A DNA stretch of 64,000 nt, taken from assembly GCA_023386345.1 (NCBI GenBank), contig JAEWJT010000015.1, positions 248,001 to 312,000 on the forward strand. The letters are read 5' to 3'. The notes under the pieces are model-generated. The model was not told where the DNA came from. It did not search any database and saw nothing but the letters and a program-made list of their open reading frames with translations. The stretch comes from Bacillota bacterium. Its GTDB lineage: Bacteria; Bacillota; Clostridia; Tissierellales; Sedimentibacteraceae. Below, in pieces: positions 8,291 to 15,662 of the stretch (position 1 is its first letter; each line of letters begins with the position of its first letter). The position numbers and the translations under genes are program-made.

Positions 8291-9478
8291 TTATTTAAAA
8301 ATAACTTTTACAAATCGATTTTTACCAAATTGAAGCACAAAATTATCTCCGAAATTTATAATAAGGTCAACATCTTGCACAATATCACCACCAATTTTTA
8401 TACCTTTACCTAAAATATGTCTTCTTGCTTCACCAATAGAATTCGAAAACCCAACCATCTTTATCAACTCAACAATTCTTATCTCATTACCATTAACATC
8501 GTCTTTATTAATTTCATATATATCAATATCATCCGGTATGCTTTTAGCTGCAATTTCATAATAACGCTTCTTCGCCAATTCTGCGCTCGAAGCTGAGTGA
8601 TAAATAGTGACTATTTCTTCTGCATAAATAAAATGAGCTTCTCTAACATCTTTATCAATTAATTTTTTATAGATATTCTCAGGAATATCAGTAGTTAATC
8701 TAAAATAATCTTCAATTATAGAGTCAGGAACTTTCATACATTTTTCAAACATGATTTCCGGACTCTCATCAATACCGATATAATTGTCCAGAGATTTACT
8801 CATCTTTTCAATACCATCCAATCCTACTAGCAACGGAAAAGTTATAACTTCTTGTGGTAACTGATTATAATCTCTTTGCAATTCTCTCCCAACTAAAAGA
8901 TTAAATGTTTGGTCTGTGCCACCGACTTCAATATCCGCATTCAATGCTACCGAGTCGTAACCCTGCATTAACGGATAAAACATTTCATGTAATCCAATAG
9001 CTTGATTTTCATTATATCGCTTTGAAAAATCGGCTCTCTCTAAAATACGTGTGACAGTATACTTACCAGCCAGTTTAAGAACTTCTTCAAAATTCATTTT
9101 TGATAACCACTCAGAATTATATACAATCTTTGTTTTTTCTTTATCCAATATTTTTGTCACTTGGTTAAAATATGTCTGACCATTCATCCTTGTTTGCTCA
9201 AAGGTCAGAGGAACTCTCGTTTTACTTTTGCCAGATGGGTCTCCAATCATCCCAGTAAAATCACCTATTACAAATATTATTTCATGTCCTATATCCTGCA
9301 GGAGTCTTAGTTTCCTTAAAACCACTGAATGTCCTAAATGTAAATCAGGTCTACTAGGGTCAGCACCTAGCTTAATCTTTAATTTTTTATTGCTTTTTAA
9401 TTTCTCCATTAAGCCTTCTTCAGAATAAATGGAAACAGCATCTCTTTTTATTATTTCAAAAACATTTTGAGCATTCAT
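8291..9478 (-). CDS. tyrZ: Tyrosyl-tRNA synthetase (TyrZ type)
   Basis: This 395-residue enzyme is the other bacterial tyrosyl-tRNA synthetase lineage, as typified by Bacillus subtilis TyrZ. It has HLGH at 47-50, GDFTGMIGDPSGKSKTR, VGGTDQTFNLLVGR and an intact KMSKS. The C-terminal part has an S4-like domain (EARRHILGKGIKIGG). The start is ATG 9478, with AGGAGA 8 bases upstream; the longer frame to 9529 has no ribosome binding site. A tyrosine T-box leader precedes it and the TyrS-type gene follows at once. Having both lineages in one operon is unusual, and either enzyme alone should be enough for translation. Confidence 0.9.
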   Translation of the reverse strand: MNAQNVFEIIKRDAVSIYSEEGLMEKLKSNKKLKIKLGADPSRPDLHLGHSVVLRKLRLLQDIGHEIIFVIGDFTGMIGDPSGKSKTRVPLTFEQTRMNGQTYFNQVTKILDKEKTKIVYNSEWLSKMNFEEVLKLAGKYTVTRILERADFSKRYNENQAIGLHEMFYPLMQGYDSVALNADIEVGGTDQTFNLLVGRELQRDYNQLPQEVITFPLLVGLDGIEKMSKSLDNYIGIDESPEIMFEKCMKVPDSIIEDYFRLTTDIPENIYKKLIDKDVREAHFIYAEEIVTIYHSASSAELAKKRYYEIAAKSIPDDIDIYEINKDDVNGNEIRIVELIKMVGFSNSIGEARRHILGKGIKIGGDIVQDVDLIINFGDNFVLQFGKNRFVKVIFK

Positions 9479-9569
9479 ATAACTATCTCCTAACAAAAAG
9501 TTTTTTATTAAACCAATCACTAACAGCAAAAGCTTAATTTTAATTATTTAAAATTTATTATTCCAAAAA

Positions 9570-9775
9570 ATAATAAAAACTATCTCGCAAAGGACGAAAT
9601 AGCCGTGGTACCACCTTAATTTACACTCTAACAAGTGCCTCTCTCCAAATAACGCTGGTTAAACGCCGTAGCTTCCTACAGATACTCGGAAAATCGTATT
9701 TCACAATATACAAACTTTAAGTCTTTCACCAGCCGACTTACTCTCTACATAGTCTTTATATTACTACTTATATTA
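9570..9775 (-). promoter_or_regulatory. Tyrosine T-box riboswitch leader
   Basis: Read on the minus strand, the leader contains the diagnostic T-box sequence AAGGTGGTACCACG (plus 9604-9617), a stem I with the GGUGAAAG loop, and a specifier loop GAAAUACGA whose UAC codon (plus 9696-9698) is for tyrosine. It is followed by a terminator: 8-bp stem (9580-9587 with 9595-9602) and a T-rich tail ending near 9570. Uncharged tRNA-Tyr should pair with the specifier and T-box and favour the antiterminator, switching on the two synthetase genes. The upstream boundary near 9775 is approximate. Confidence 0.92.
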
Positions 9776-10114
9776 TTTTAGATATAAAAAGCTTTAATTA
9801 ATTACTTAAAATAATATTTATTTTCTTCATTGTACTAATAATAATCTTAATTTATAACATGATAACCCACATATTTATCAATGTCAAGCAAATAATATAA
9901 AAATTTATGAAATTAAATAATGTTATTTATGTTATATTATGGTAATTAGTATATCGTTTTCTATACATAATGTTATATATATAGAAATATATACTAATAA
10001 AATTAACATATTATGTATTTTAATACTTTTAATTGTTACATTATACGTTAATTTTACATTAAAAGCAATAATTGTGCCTTTTTTTTATTGGACAAGAGCT
10101 GTATAATCTATTCA

Positions 10115-10146
10115 GACGAGGTAACCACTAAAAAGTTCCCTCGTTT
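10115..10146 (+). promoter_or_regulatory. Leader hairpin before the CAP-domain gene
   Basis: ACGAGG (10116-10121) pairs with CCTCGT (10139-10144), with AAC/GTT pairing inside. It begins about 8 bases after a TATAAT at 10102-10107 that has no good -35 element, so it would form the 5' end of the transcript. No T run follows, so it is not a terminator. Between 9800 and 10080 nothing but AT-rich sequence is visible. Confidence 0.4.
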
Positions 10147-10177
10147 CAAAAAAAATTTAAATAAGGAGCGTGATTAT

Positions 10178-11125
10178 ATGAAGAATAAGGTTATAGCTTT
10201 ATCTTTACTAATTACAGCATTGTCCGTAGTACCTGCATTTGGAGCTACAAAGGACAATTGCAACAACAGTATTGATATCAATAAGATACTGTCAAATAGC
10301 AAAATTATCCAAAAAGGAGTAAGTGCTTCTGAAATCTGCAACTTGTTACCGAGCGATTTATTGAAAGCCAATGGATTGTCAGATAAGGTTTTATCAGGCA
10401 CATCATTGTCAGACATTTTGTCTTCAAAAAATACTAACTTAAATATAACTGACATATTAAAAAAACAATTGAACAATGCAAATTGCGAAAATACTAGCAA
10501 GCCTAACAGTGGAAATCAAGGTACTAAGAAACCAGAAATTAAGCTTCCTGAAATAAAGAACCCAGGAACTAAGAATCCAGGAACTAAGAACCCTGGAACT
10601 ACTACTCCGGGAACTAAGAACCCTGAAACTACTACTCCGGGAACTAAGAACCCTGGAACTACTAACCCAGGAACTAAAAACCCTGAGACTACTACTCCAG
10701 GAACTACTAACCCAGGTAAGGATAATACTACAACCGGCTCAGTTTCAAGCTACGAAAAACAAGTTGTTGAACTTGTAAACGCTGAAAGAGCTAAAGCTGG
10801 TGTAGCACCATTAAGTCTTGACAGCTCTGTATCGAATGCAGCAAGAACTAAATCACAGGATATGGCTACTAACAATTATTTTAGTCATACATCTCCGACT
10901 TATGGTAGTGCCGGAAATATGTTAAGTAAATTTGGCATTAAGTACACAGCATGGGGTGAAAATATTGCATCTGGACAAAAGACTCCACAAGAGGTAGTTA
11001 CTGCGTGGATGAATTCACAAGGTCATAGAGAAAATATTTTGTCATCTACATTTACAAAAATAGGTGTAGGATATGCAACAAACTCAAAAGGTTATGCTTA
11101 TTGGACACAAATATTCGTTAGATAA
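10178..11125 (+). CDS. Secreted CAP/SCP-domain protein (YkwD-like)
   Basis: The 315-residue protein has a classic signal peptide (MKNKVIALSLLITALS...A, cleavage near residue 24), an N-terminal domain of about 90 residues, a Pro/Thr-rich linker built of NPGTK and TTTPGTK repeats (residues about 120-190), and a C-terminal CAP domain of 120 residues. The CAP domain shows LVNAERAKAGVAPL, the metal-site-type histidine in YFSHTSP, WGENIASG and GHRENILS. Related bacterial CAP proteins are exported and often associated with the spore or cell wall; the catalytic role is unsettled. The start at 10178 is set by AAGGAGCG at 10163-10169 and by the signal peptide; the frame further upstream would mask it. 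Confidence 0.88.
   Translation: MKNKVIALSLLITALSVVPAFGATKDNCNNSIDINKILSNSKIIQKGVSASEICNLLPSDLLKANGLSDKVLSGTSLSDILSSKNTNLNITDILKKQLNNANCENTSKPNSGNQGTKKPEIKLPEIKNPGTKNPGTKNPGTTTPGTKNPETTTPGTKNPGTTNPGTKNPETTTPGTTNPGKDNTTTGSVSSYEKQVVELVNAERAKAGVAPLSLDSSVSNAARTKSQDMATNNYFSHTSPTYGSAGNMLSKFGIKYTAWGENIASGQKTPQEVVTAWMNSQGHRENILSSTFTKIGVGYATNSKGYAYWTQIFVR
10548..10735 (+). repeat. Coding tandem repeats in the CAP protein linker
   Basis: About eleven 15-base units, encoding variants of NPGTK/TTPGT, form the proline-threonine linker. The unit period makes slippage in multiples of five residues likely, so length may vary between strains. Confidence 0.8.
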
Positions 11126-11192
11126 GATAACGTATTTCATCACATGGTAATTTAATTATTATTTAGCAATATGATATTTTATCTGATGAAAC

Positions 11193-11237
11193 AAAAAATC
11201 GTGCAAAATGACTTTCGGTCATTGCACGATTTTTTTG
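11193..11237. terminator. Bidirectional terminator
   Basis: A-run and ATCGTGC (from 11193) pairs with GCACGAT and a T-run (to 11237); the inner part AATGAC/GTCATT is offset by two bulged bases. It separates the convergent CAP-protein and DUF4130 genes. Confidence 0.8.
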
Positions 11238-11250
11238 TTTAAAATATCTA

Positions 11251-11976
11251 TTAGAATTCTACTATGTTTTTTCTATATCTTTTAGGCACTTTTTGATTTT
11301 GCAACTTTATATTTTTTCTTCCCTCAATAGCAAGTGTAGTAAAATACTCTTTCCAAAGCTTGTGAAACATACGCTCATCATCTGTCAATGAAATCGAACT
11401 TATCGAACTGGCATCAACAATTTGCCAGCACTCATTTGCATATATTGAAGCAATATTTCTTTTCTCATCGTGTATAATAAACTTTTCATACTTATATCTA
11501 TCTGCAAAATGCTCTGTTATAAGAACTGTTATGTTATTATCAGGACTGTATTTTGCATACAATATACCCCCAATATCTGAAAATCTTAAAAATCCTAAAA
11601 AGCTATGTGCCTCACCCGAAACCTTTGCATAGATTTCTCTCATTGGAAAAACACAGTCATTAGTGAACATATCAATAGCAATTTTACCCTTTTTAAACCC
11701 AAATTCTATAAATTTAAAAATCCGATTATCCTTATCCTTTTCACAGGATAAAAAGGCATGAAAAATCATATTCATAGCCTCCTTGGATATTTTCGTTTCA
11801 ATTGCATTGTACACAATGTCTGCAAAATTAGAATTCGTATCTATAATCATATAATCATTCATAATTGAATATTGATATAAATTTTTTTCATAAATTCCAG
11901 ATGTATTTTTTGATTTATAATTATGGTATATGCAGCTTAGAAATCCATCAAAACTGCCATCATACAGATAGTCCAT
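11251..11976 (-). CDS. DUF4130 / TIGR03915-type putative DNA repair protein
   Basis: The protein (241 residues from the ATG at 11976) starts with the family hallmark YLYDGSFDGFLSCIYHNY and ends with the KLWKEYFTTLAIEGRKN...KVPKRYRKN block of the DUF4130/TIGR03915 family. In other genomes this domain is encoded next to a radical SAM protein, and is sometimes fused to a uracil-DNA-glycosylase-like domain; here no glycosylase domain is present. It lies 84 bases downstream of that radical SAM partner on the same strand. A TTG at 11988 is an alternative start, but neither start has a strong ribosome binding site. The biochemical role is unproven. Confidence 0.82.
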   Translation of the reverse strand: MDYLYDGSFDGFLSCIYHNYKSKNTSGIYEKNLYQYSIMNDYMIIDTNSNFADIVYNAIETKISKEAMNMIFHAFLSCEKDKDNRIFKFIEFGFKKGKIAIDMFTNDCVFPMREIYAKVSGEAHSFLGFLRFSDIGGILYAKYSPDNNITVLITEHFADRYKYEKFIIHDEKRNIASIYANECWQIVDASSISSISLTDDERMFHKLWKEYFTTLAIEGRKNIKLQNQKVPKRYRKNIVEF

Positions 11977-12060
11977 ATTAGCATCCAAGCACCAAATACT
12001 AAATAAATTTTTTATATAATTTTGATGCTATTTCCTTATTAAAATTTTCAATATTTTCTG

Positions 12061-13356
12061 TCATAACAGCTGAAACAAGCTCAGTTGCTCTCTAATTTCT
12101 TTTTGCCTTATCTCTTCCTTAATATATTCCGGCTCAATTTCTACTCCTCCATAATATCTGCCATTTACAGTTATGAAATATTTAGCTCTATTAAGTGCAG
12201 TTCTCATCTTTTTCAATGAATCATATGACAAGAGTGCAGCTTTTCTTTCTTTTATAATCCTTTGAACGGTAAGCACCCCAAAGCCCGGTATTCTTAGCAA
12301 ATCCTCATAGGATGCCTTATTTATTTCTATTGGAAATTTATTAATATTCCTAAATGCCCAAGTCAATTTAGGATCAAATTCAAGGTCTAAGTTTTTTTGC
12401 GTTTCTGTAAATAGTTCCTCGCTTTTAAACTGATAAAATCTCATAAGCCAATCAGCCTGATAAAGCCTATGCTCTCTTTTAAGCGGAGGAACAGTACTTA
12501 TTGCAGGCAAGTTCGGAGAGCTTATAACAGGCATATATGCAGAGAAAAACACTCTTTTCATACTCATCTTGTCATACAAGGATTGGGATAAAGTAAGTAT
12601 AGTGCTATCCGAATCATTTGTTGCTCCTATGATAAGCTGTGTTGATTGTCCTCCCGGAACAAAACTGTTTACATTTTTAACACTTTTAAATTTTTTTCTT
12701 TCCTCTTGATTTATCTGTGTTTCTGTTCTTATTTGATTCATGGGCAACAATAATTTTTCTGCTTTTTTCTGAGGAGCTAAAAGCTTTAGACTTTCTCTGC
12801 TTGGCAGTTCAATGTTTACACTCATTCTATCCGCAAGAAATCCAGCTTTTTTGATTATCTCCGGGTCTGCTCCAGGTATGACCTTTACATGAACATATCC
12901 TCCAAAATTATACTGATTTCTCAAAATCAAAAGAGTTCTATATATATTTTCCATAGTGTAATTAGGACTGACATTTACAGCAGAGCTTAAAAATAATCCT
13001 TCTATATAATTTCTTCTATAAAATTCAATAGTTAGCTCTGCCACTTCTTCCGGAGTAAATGTAGCTCTGTCTACATTGTTTGTAACTCTATTTACGCAGT
13101 ATGTGCAATCGTAAATGCAGTCATTTGTAAGCAGTATCTTTAAAAGTGAAATACATCTTCCATCAGAAGACCATGTATGGCAGATACCAGCAGCAGAAGC
13201 ATTTCCTATGCTTCCAACCTTATTGTTTTTTCTATCTACCCCACTTGAAACGCAAGAAACATCATACTTTGCTGCATCAGCTAAGATTTTAAGTTTTCCA
13301 AATATATTATCATTCATAATCATAACCATGAACCAATTGCAAAGTGTAAAACTCAT
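12061..13356 (-). CDS. Radical SAM putative DNA modification/repair protein (TIGR03916 type)
   Basis: The 431-residue protein carries the radical SAM motif CIYDCTYC (C-x3-C-x2-C) near residues 85-92, preceded by the family block KILADAAKYDVSC. The C-terminal part has a helix-hairpin-helix motif (LLRIPGFGVLTVQRIIKERK), expected to bind DNA. This matches the rSAM family linked with DUF4130 and uracil-DNA-glycosylase-like domains, and predicts an Fe4S4 enzyme acting on damaged or modified bases. The start at 13356 is favoured by AAAGGT 7 bases upstream; ATG codons at 13329, 13323 and 13317 are alternatives and match where homologues usually begin. Partner gene follows directly. Confidence 0.87.
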   Translation of the reverse strand: MSFTLCNWFMVMIMNDNIFGKLKILADAAKYDVSCVSSGVDRKNNKVGSIGNASAAGICHTWSSDGRCISLLKILLTNDCIYDCTYCVNRVTNNVDRATFTPEEVAELTIEFYRRNYIEGLFLSSAVNVSPNYTMENIYRTLLILRNQYNFGGYVHVKVIPGADPEIIKKAGFLADRMSVNIELPSRESLKLLAPQKKAEKLLLPMNQIRTETQINQEERKKFKSVKNVNSFVPGGQSTQLIIGATNDSDSTILTLSQSLYDKMSMKRVFFSAYMPVISSPNLPAISTVPPLKREHRLYQADWLMRFYQFKSEELFTETQKNLDLEFDPKLTWAFRNINKFPIEINKASYEDLLRIPGFGVLTVQRIIKERKAALLSYDSLKKMRTALNRAKYFITVNGRYYGGVEIEPEYIKEEIRQKEIREQLSLFQLL

Positions 13357-13535
13357 GCAATTGACCTTTACTTTTTTAATATTATAATCTTATCTACGAA
13401 CATTTGTTTGTTTTATTATATCAAATCTATAATAAATGTCAAGATAAAATTTAAAAATTATTGCTTGTAAATTAAGCATGTTCCATGTTATTATTATATT
13501 GGTATAAATAAAATATTCATTATTTGGAGGTTTAA

Positions 13536-14072
13536 ATGGATTTCTTACAAAATTTAAGTGGAGCACCGCTTTATCTGATAATATTTTTTGCAAAAATTAT
13601 TGAGGTTACACTCATGACCTTACGTGTTGTTTACATAAATAAGGGAGAAAAGGCTTTAGGTGCAGTTCTTGCCTTTATTGAGGTTTTTATATGGTTGATT
13701 GTTGTCAGCACAGTTTTAACAAATATAACAGAAGATCCAATGAAAATATTGATATATTGTACAGCATTTGCACTTGGTAATTATCTTGGTGTTATAATTG
13801 AGGGTAAATTAGCGGTTGGCTTATCATCATTACAAGCAATAGTTCCAGACGAGGACGGAGAAAAAATTGCAGAATTATTGAGAGACAGCGATTTTGGTGT
13901 TACAGTTATTGAAGGTAAAGGAATACAAGGCTACAAAAAAGATGTTCTTATAGTAATGCTAAAAAGAAAGCGTATAAAAGAAGCAATAAAATTAATCAAC
14001 TCACAAATACCTGATGCCTTAATAACTATAAATGATGTTAAAAATCTACGTGGTGGATATATAAAAAAATAA
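13536..14072 (+). CDS. DUF2179/DUF5698 membrane protein (UPF0316 type)
   Basis: The 178-residue protein has three hydrophobic N-terminal segments (about residues 10-30, 40-62 and 68-90) and a cytoplasmic alpha/beta tail of DUF2179 type (FGVTVIEGKGIQGYKKDVLIVMLKRK). The N-terminal MTLRVVYINKGEK block is typical of the UPF0316 family. Function is unknown; the tail domain occurs in YitT-like proteins. TTTGGAGGTTTAA gives a good ribosome binding site. It is divergent from the radical SAM gene with 179 bases between them. A frame of 67 codons antisense to its start was judged spurious. Confidence 0.82.
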   Translation: MDFLQNLSGAPLYLIIFFAKIIEVTLMTLRVVYINKGEKALGAVLAFIEVFIWLIVVSTVLTNITEDPMKILIYCTAFALGNYLGVIIEGKLAVGLSSLQAIVPDEDGEKIAELLRDSDFGVTVIEGKGIQGYKKDVLIVMLKRKRIKEAIKLINSQIPDALITINDVKNLRGGYIKK

Positions 14073-14102
14073 TTTTGCGAAAAACGCAAAATTATTTTTT
14101 TA
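14064..14102. terminator. Bidirectional terminator overlapping two stop codons
   Basis: A 16-bp stem (14064-14079 with 14085-14100) around the loop AAAAA. The left arm contains the last codons and stop of the DUF2179 gene, and the right arm abuts the stop codon of lysC (14100-14102), so one element closes both convergent genes with no spare DNA. Confidence 0.85.
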
Positions 14103-15440
14103 TATAAATTCATTATAAATAGCTTTGATAGTGCTTTCAAAATCTCTGTTGTCTACTCCTATAATTAGGTTTATTTCACTCAATCCTTGAGCTATTATTT
14201 TTATATCTATATTTTCCTTTTCTAAAGCAGCGAACAGTCGTCTAAATATAGATGACTTGTTTTTGATATTTCTTCCGACTGAACCGATTAAGGCTATATC
14301 ATTAAAAACTTTTATGCTGTCTGCTTTACAATTTAATTTCAACTCTTTTAAAATTTCATCTACATCACTTTCGACTGCACTGCTTGCAACTATTATTGAA
14401 AAGGCATCAACTCCGGTCGGGATATGTTCTATTGCTATTTTTCTTTTATAGAATACGCTAAGTGCAGACCATATACCCCCTACCTGAGTCGCCATGCTTT
14501 CCTTATTTATGCAAAATATAGTGTAATTTTTCTTTCCGGAAATTCCTGTTATTATATTATTTTCATCTTCCTCTGATATACTTTCTAAAATTAGCGTTCC
14601 ACATGCTTCTGGAACATTAGTATTCCTTATATTTATAGGGATTTTTGCTTCTCTGACAGGAAATACTGCCTCATCATGAAGAACTGTTGCTCCCATATAT
14701 GCTAATTCTCTAAGCTCTCTATATGTCATTATATCTATTTTTTTAGTATTTTCTATTATCCTTGGATCTGTTATCATAAATCCAGATACATCAGTCCAGT
14801 TTTCATAGATATCAACATTTATAGCTCTTGAAATTAGTGAACCGGTTATATCTGAACCTCCTCTTGAAAAGGTCTTAATTTTTCCTGTGCTATAAGTTCC
14901 GTAAAATCCTGGAATAACTACTTTTTCTCGCCCATTTAGTTCTTTTTTTATTCTCCTATAGGTTTTTTCTGTATTTAAGCTGCCTTCCTTGTTGAAAAAA
15001 ATTATATCCTTAGCATCTACAAAATCAAAACCAATAAATTCAGCTAATATCTTACTGTTCAGATATTCTCCTCTACTTACAAAATAGTCCTCCTCGCAGT
15101 CATTTTCTAAATCATTAATAATTTTTTTAAGCTCAAGCTCTATATCTATATTTAGGCTTAATTTTTCAACTATATTTTTAAATCTTTCGCTTATTTCATT
15201 AAATATTTCTTTATAGGTATTATTATTTTTATTTAAATTAAAAACATTGTTTCTAGTTTTATAACATAAATATAGTAAATCAGTAACTTTTCTGCTTGCG
15301 AAGTTACTTAATACAGAAACCCCCGGAGCAGATGCTACAACATATTTTATGGTATCATCATTTTTTATGATATTTCGTACCTTTATAAATTGCTTGTCAT
15401 CTGATAAAGAAGTTCCACCAAATTTAGCAAGCTTAATCAA
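14100..15440 (-). CDS. lysC: Aspartate kinase
   Basis: This 446-residue enzyme phosphorylates L-aspartate, the first step to lysine, threonine, methionine and diaminopimelate. Visible motifs are KFGGTS at the N terminus, SRGGSDITGSLIS, and ENWTDVSGFMITDPRI, followed by two C-terminal ACT domains (GISGKKNYTIFCINKE..., DIALIGSVGRNIKNK) for allosteric control. The start is TTG 15440, chosen because GGAGGAGG lies 7 bases upstream. It is monocistronic here, with no other lysine-pathway gene nearby and no lysine riboswitch in its short leader. Length fits monofunctional aspartokinases. Confidence 0.92.
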   Translation of the reverse strand: MIKLAKFGGTSLSDDKQFIKVRNIIKNDDTIKYVVASAPGVSVLSNFASRKVTDLLYLCYKTRNNVFNLNKNNNTYKEIFNEISERFKNIVEKLSLNIDIELELKKIINDLENDCEEDYFVSRGEYLNSKILAEFIGFDFVDAKDIIFFNKEGSLNTEKTYRRIKKELNGREKVVIPGFYGTYSTGKIKTFSRGGSDITGSLISRAINVDIYENWTDVSGFMITDPRIIENTKKIDIMTYRELRELAYMGATVLHDEAVFPVREAKIPINIRNTNVPEACGTLILESISEEDENNIITGISGKKNYTIFCINKESMATQVGGIWSALSVFYKRKIAIEHIPTGVDAFSIIVASSAVESDVDEILKELKLNCKADSIKVFNDIALIGSVGRNIKNKSSIFRRLFAALEKENIDIKIIAQGLSEINLIIGVDNRDFESTIKAIYNEFI

Positions 15441-15589
15441 GATATAACCTCCTCCATTTTCTTAATGCTTTTTTAAGAAATTTGTAGTATAATAAAAAAC
15501 ATTACTTTATAAGTATTAAAAAAAAAACATTCTGTTACAAAATTTAATAATTTTAAATACAGAATTAATTTGCAAACGAAAATTTTTAG

Positions 15590-15618
15590 TTGAAAAATAA
15601 TCAAAATAATGATATATT
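15590..15618 (+). promoter_or_regulatory. Sigma-A promoter for the ClpE-like gene
   Basis: TTGAAA (15590-15595), 17-base spacer, TATATT (15613-15618), 45 bases before the start codon. No CIRCE element or clear CtsR heptad pair was found around it. Confidence 0.65.
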
Positions 15619-15662
15619 ACAATAGCTTGCAATAGAAAGTGTATAAAAAGGAAGTGTATAAA

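Noticed and set aside
10548..10735. CRISPR-like short repeats
   Set aside because: The 15-base units are in frame and encode the Pro/Thr linker of the CAP protein; there are no spacers.
13390..13593. 67-codon minus-strand frame
   Set aside because: It overlaps the promoter region and start of the DUF2179 gene and has no conserved features.
15441..15540. Lysine riboswitch before aspartokinase
   Set aside because: The leader is too short (about 100 bases) and shows none of the lysine-box conserved segments.
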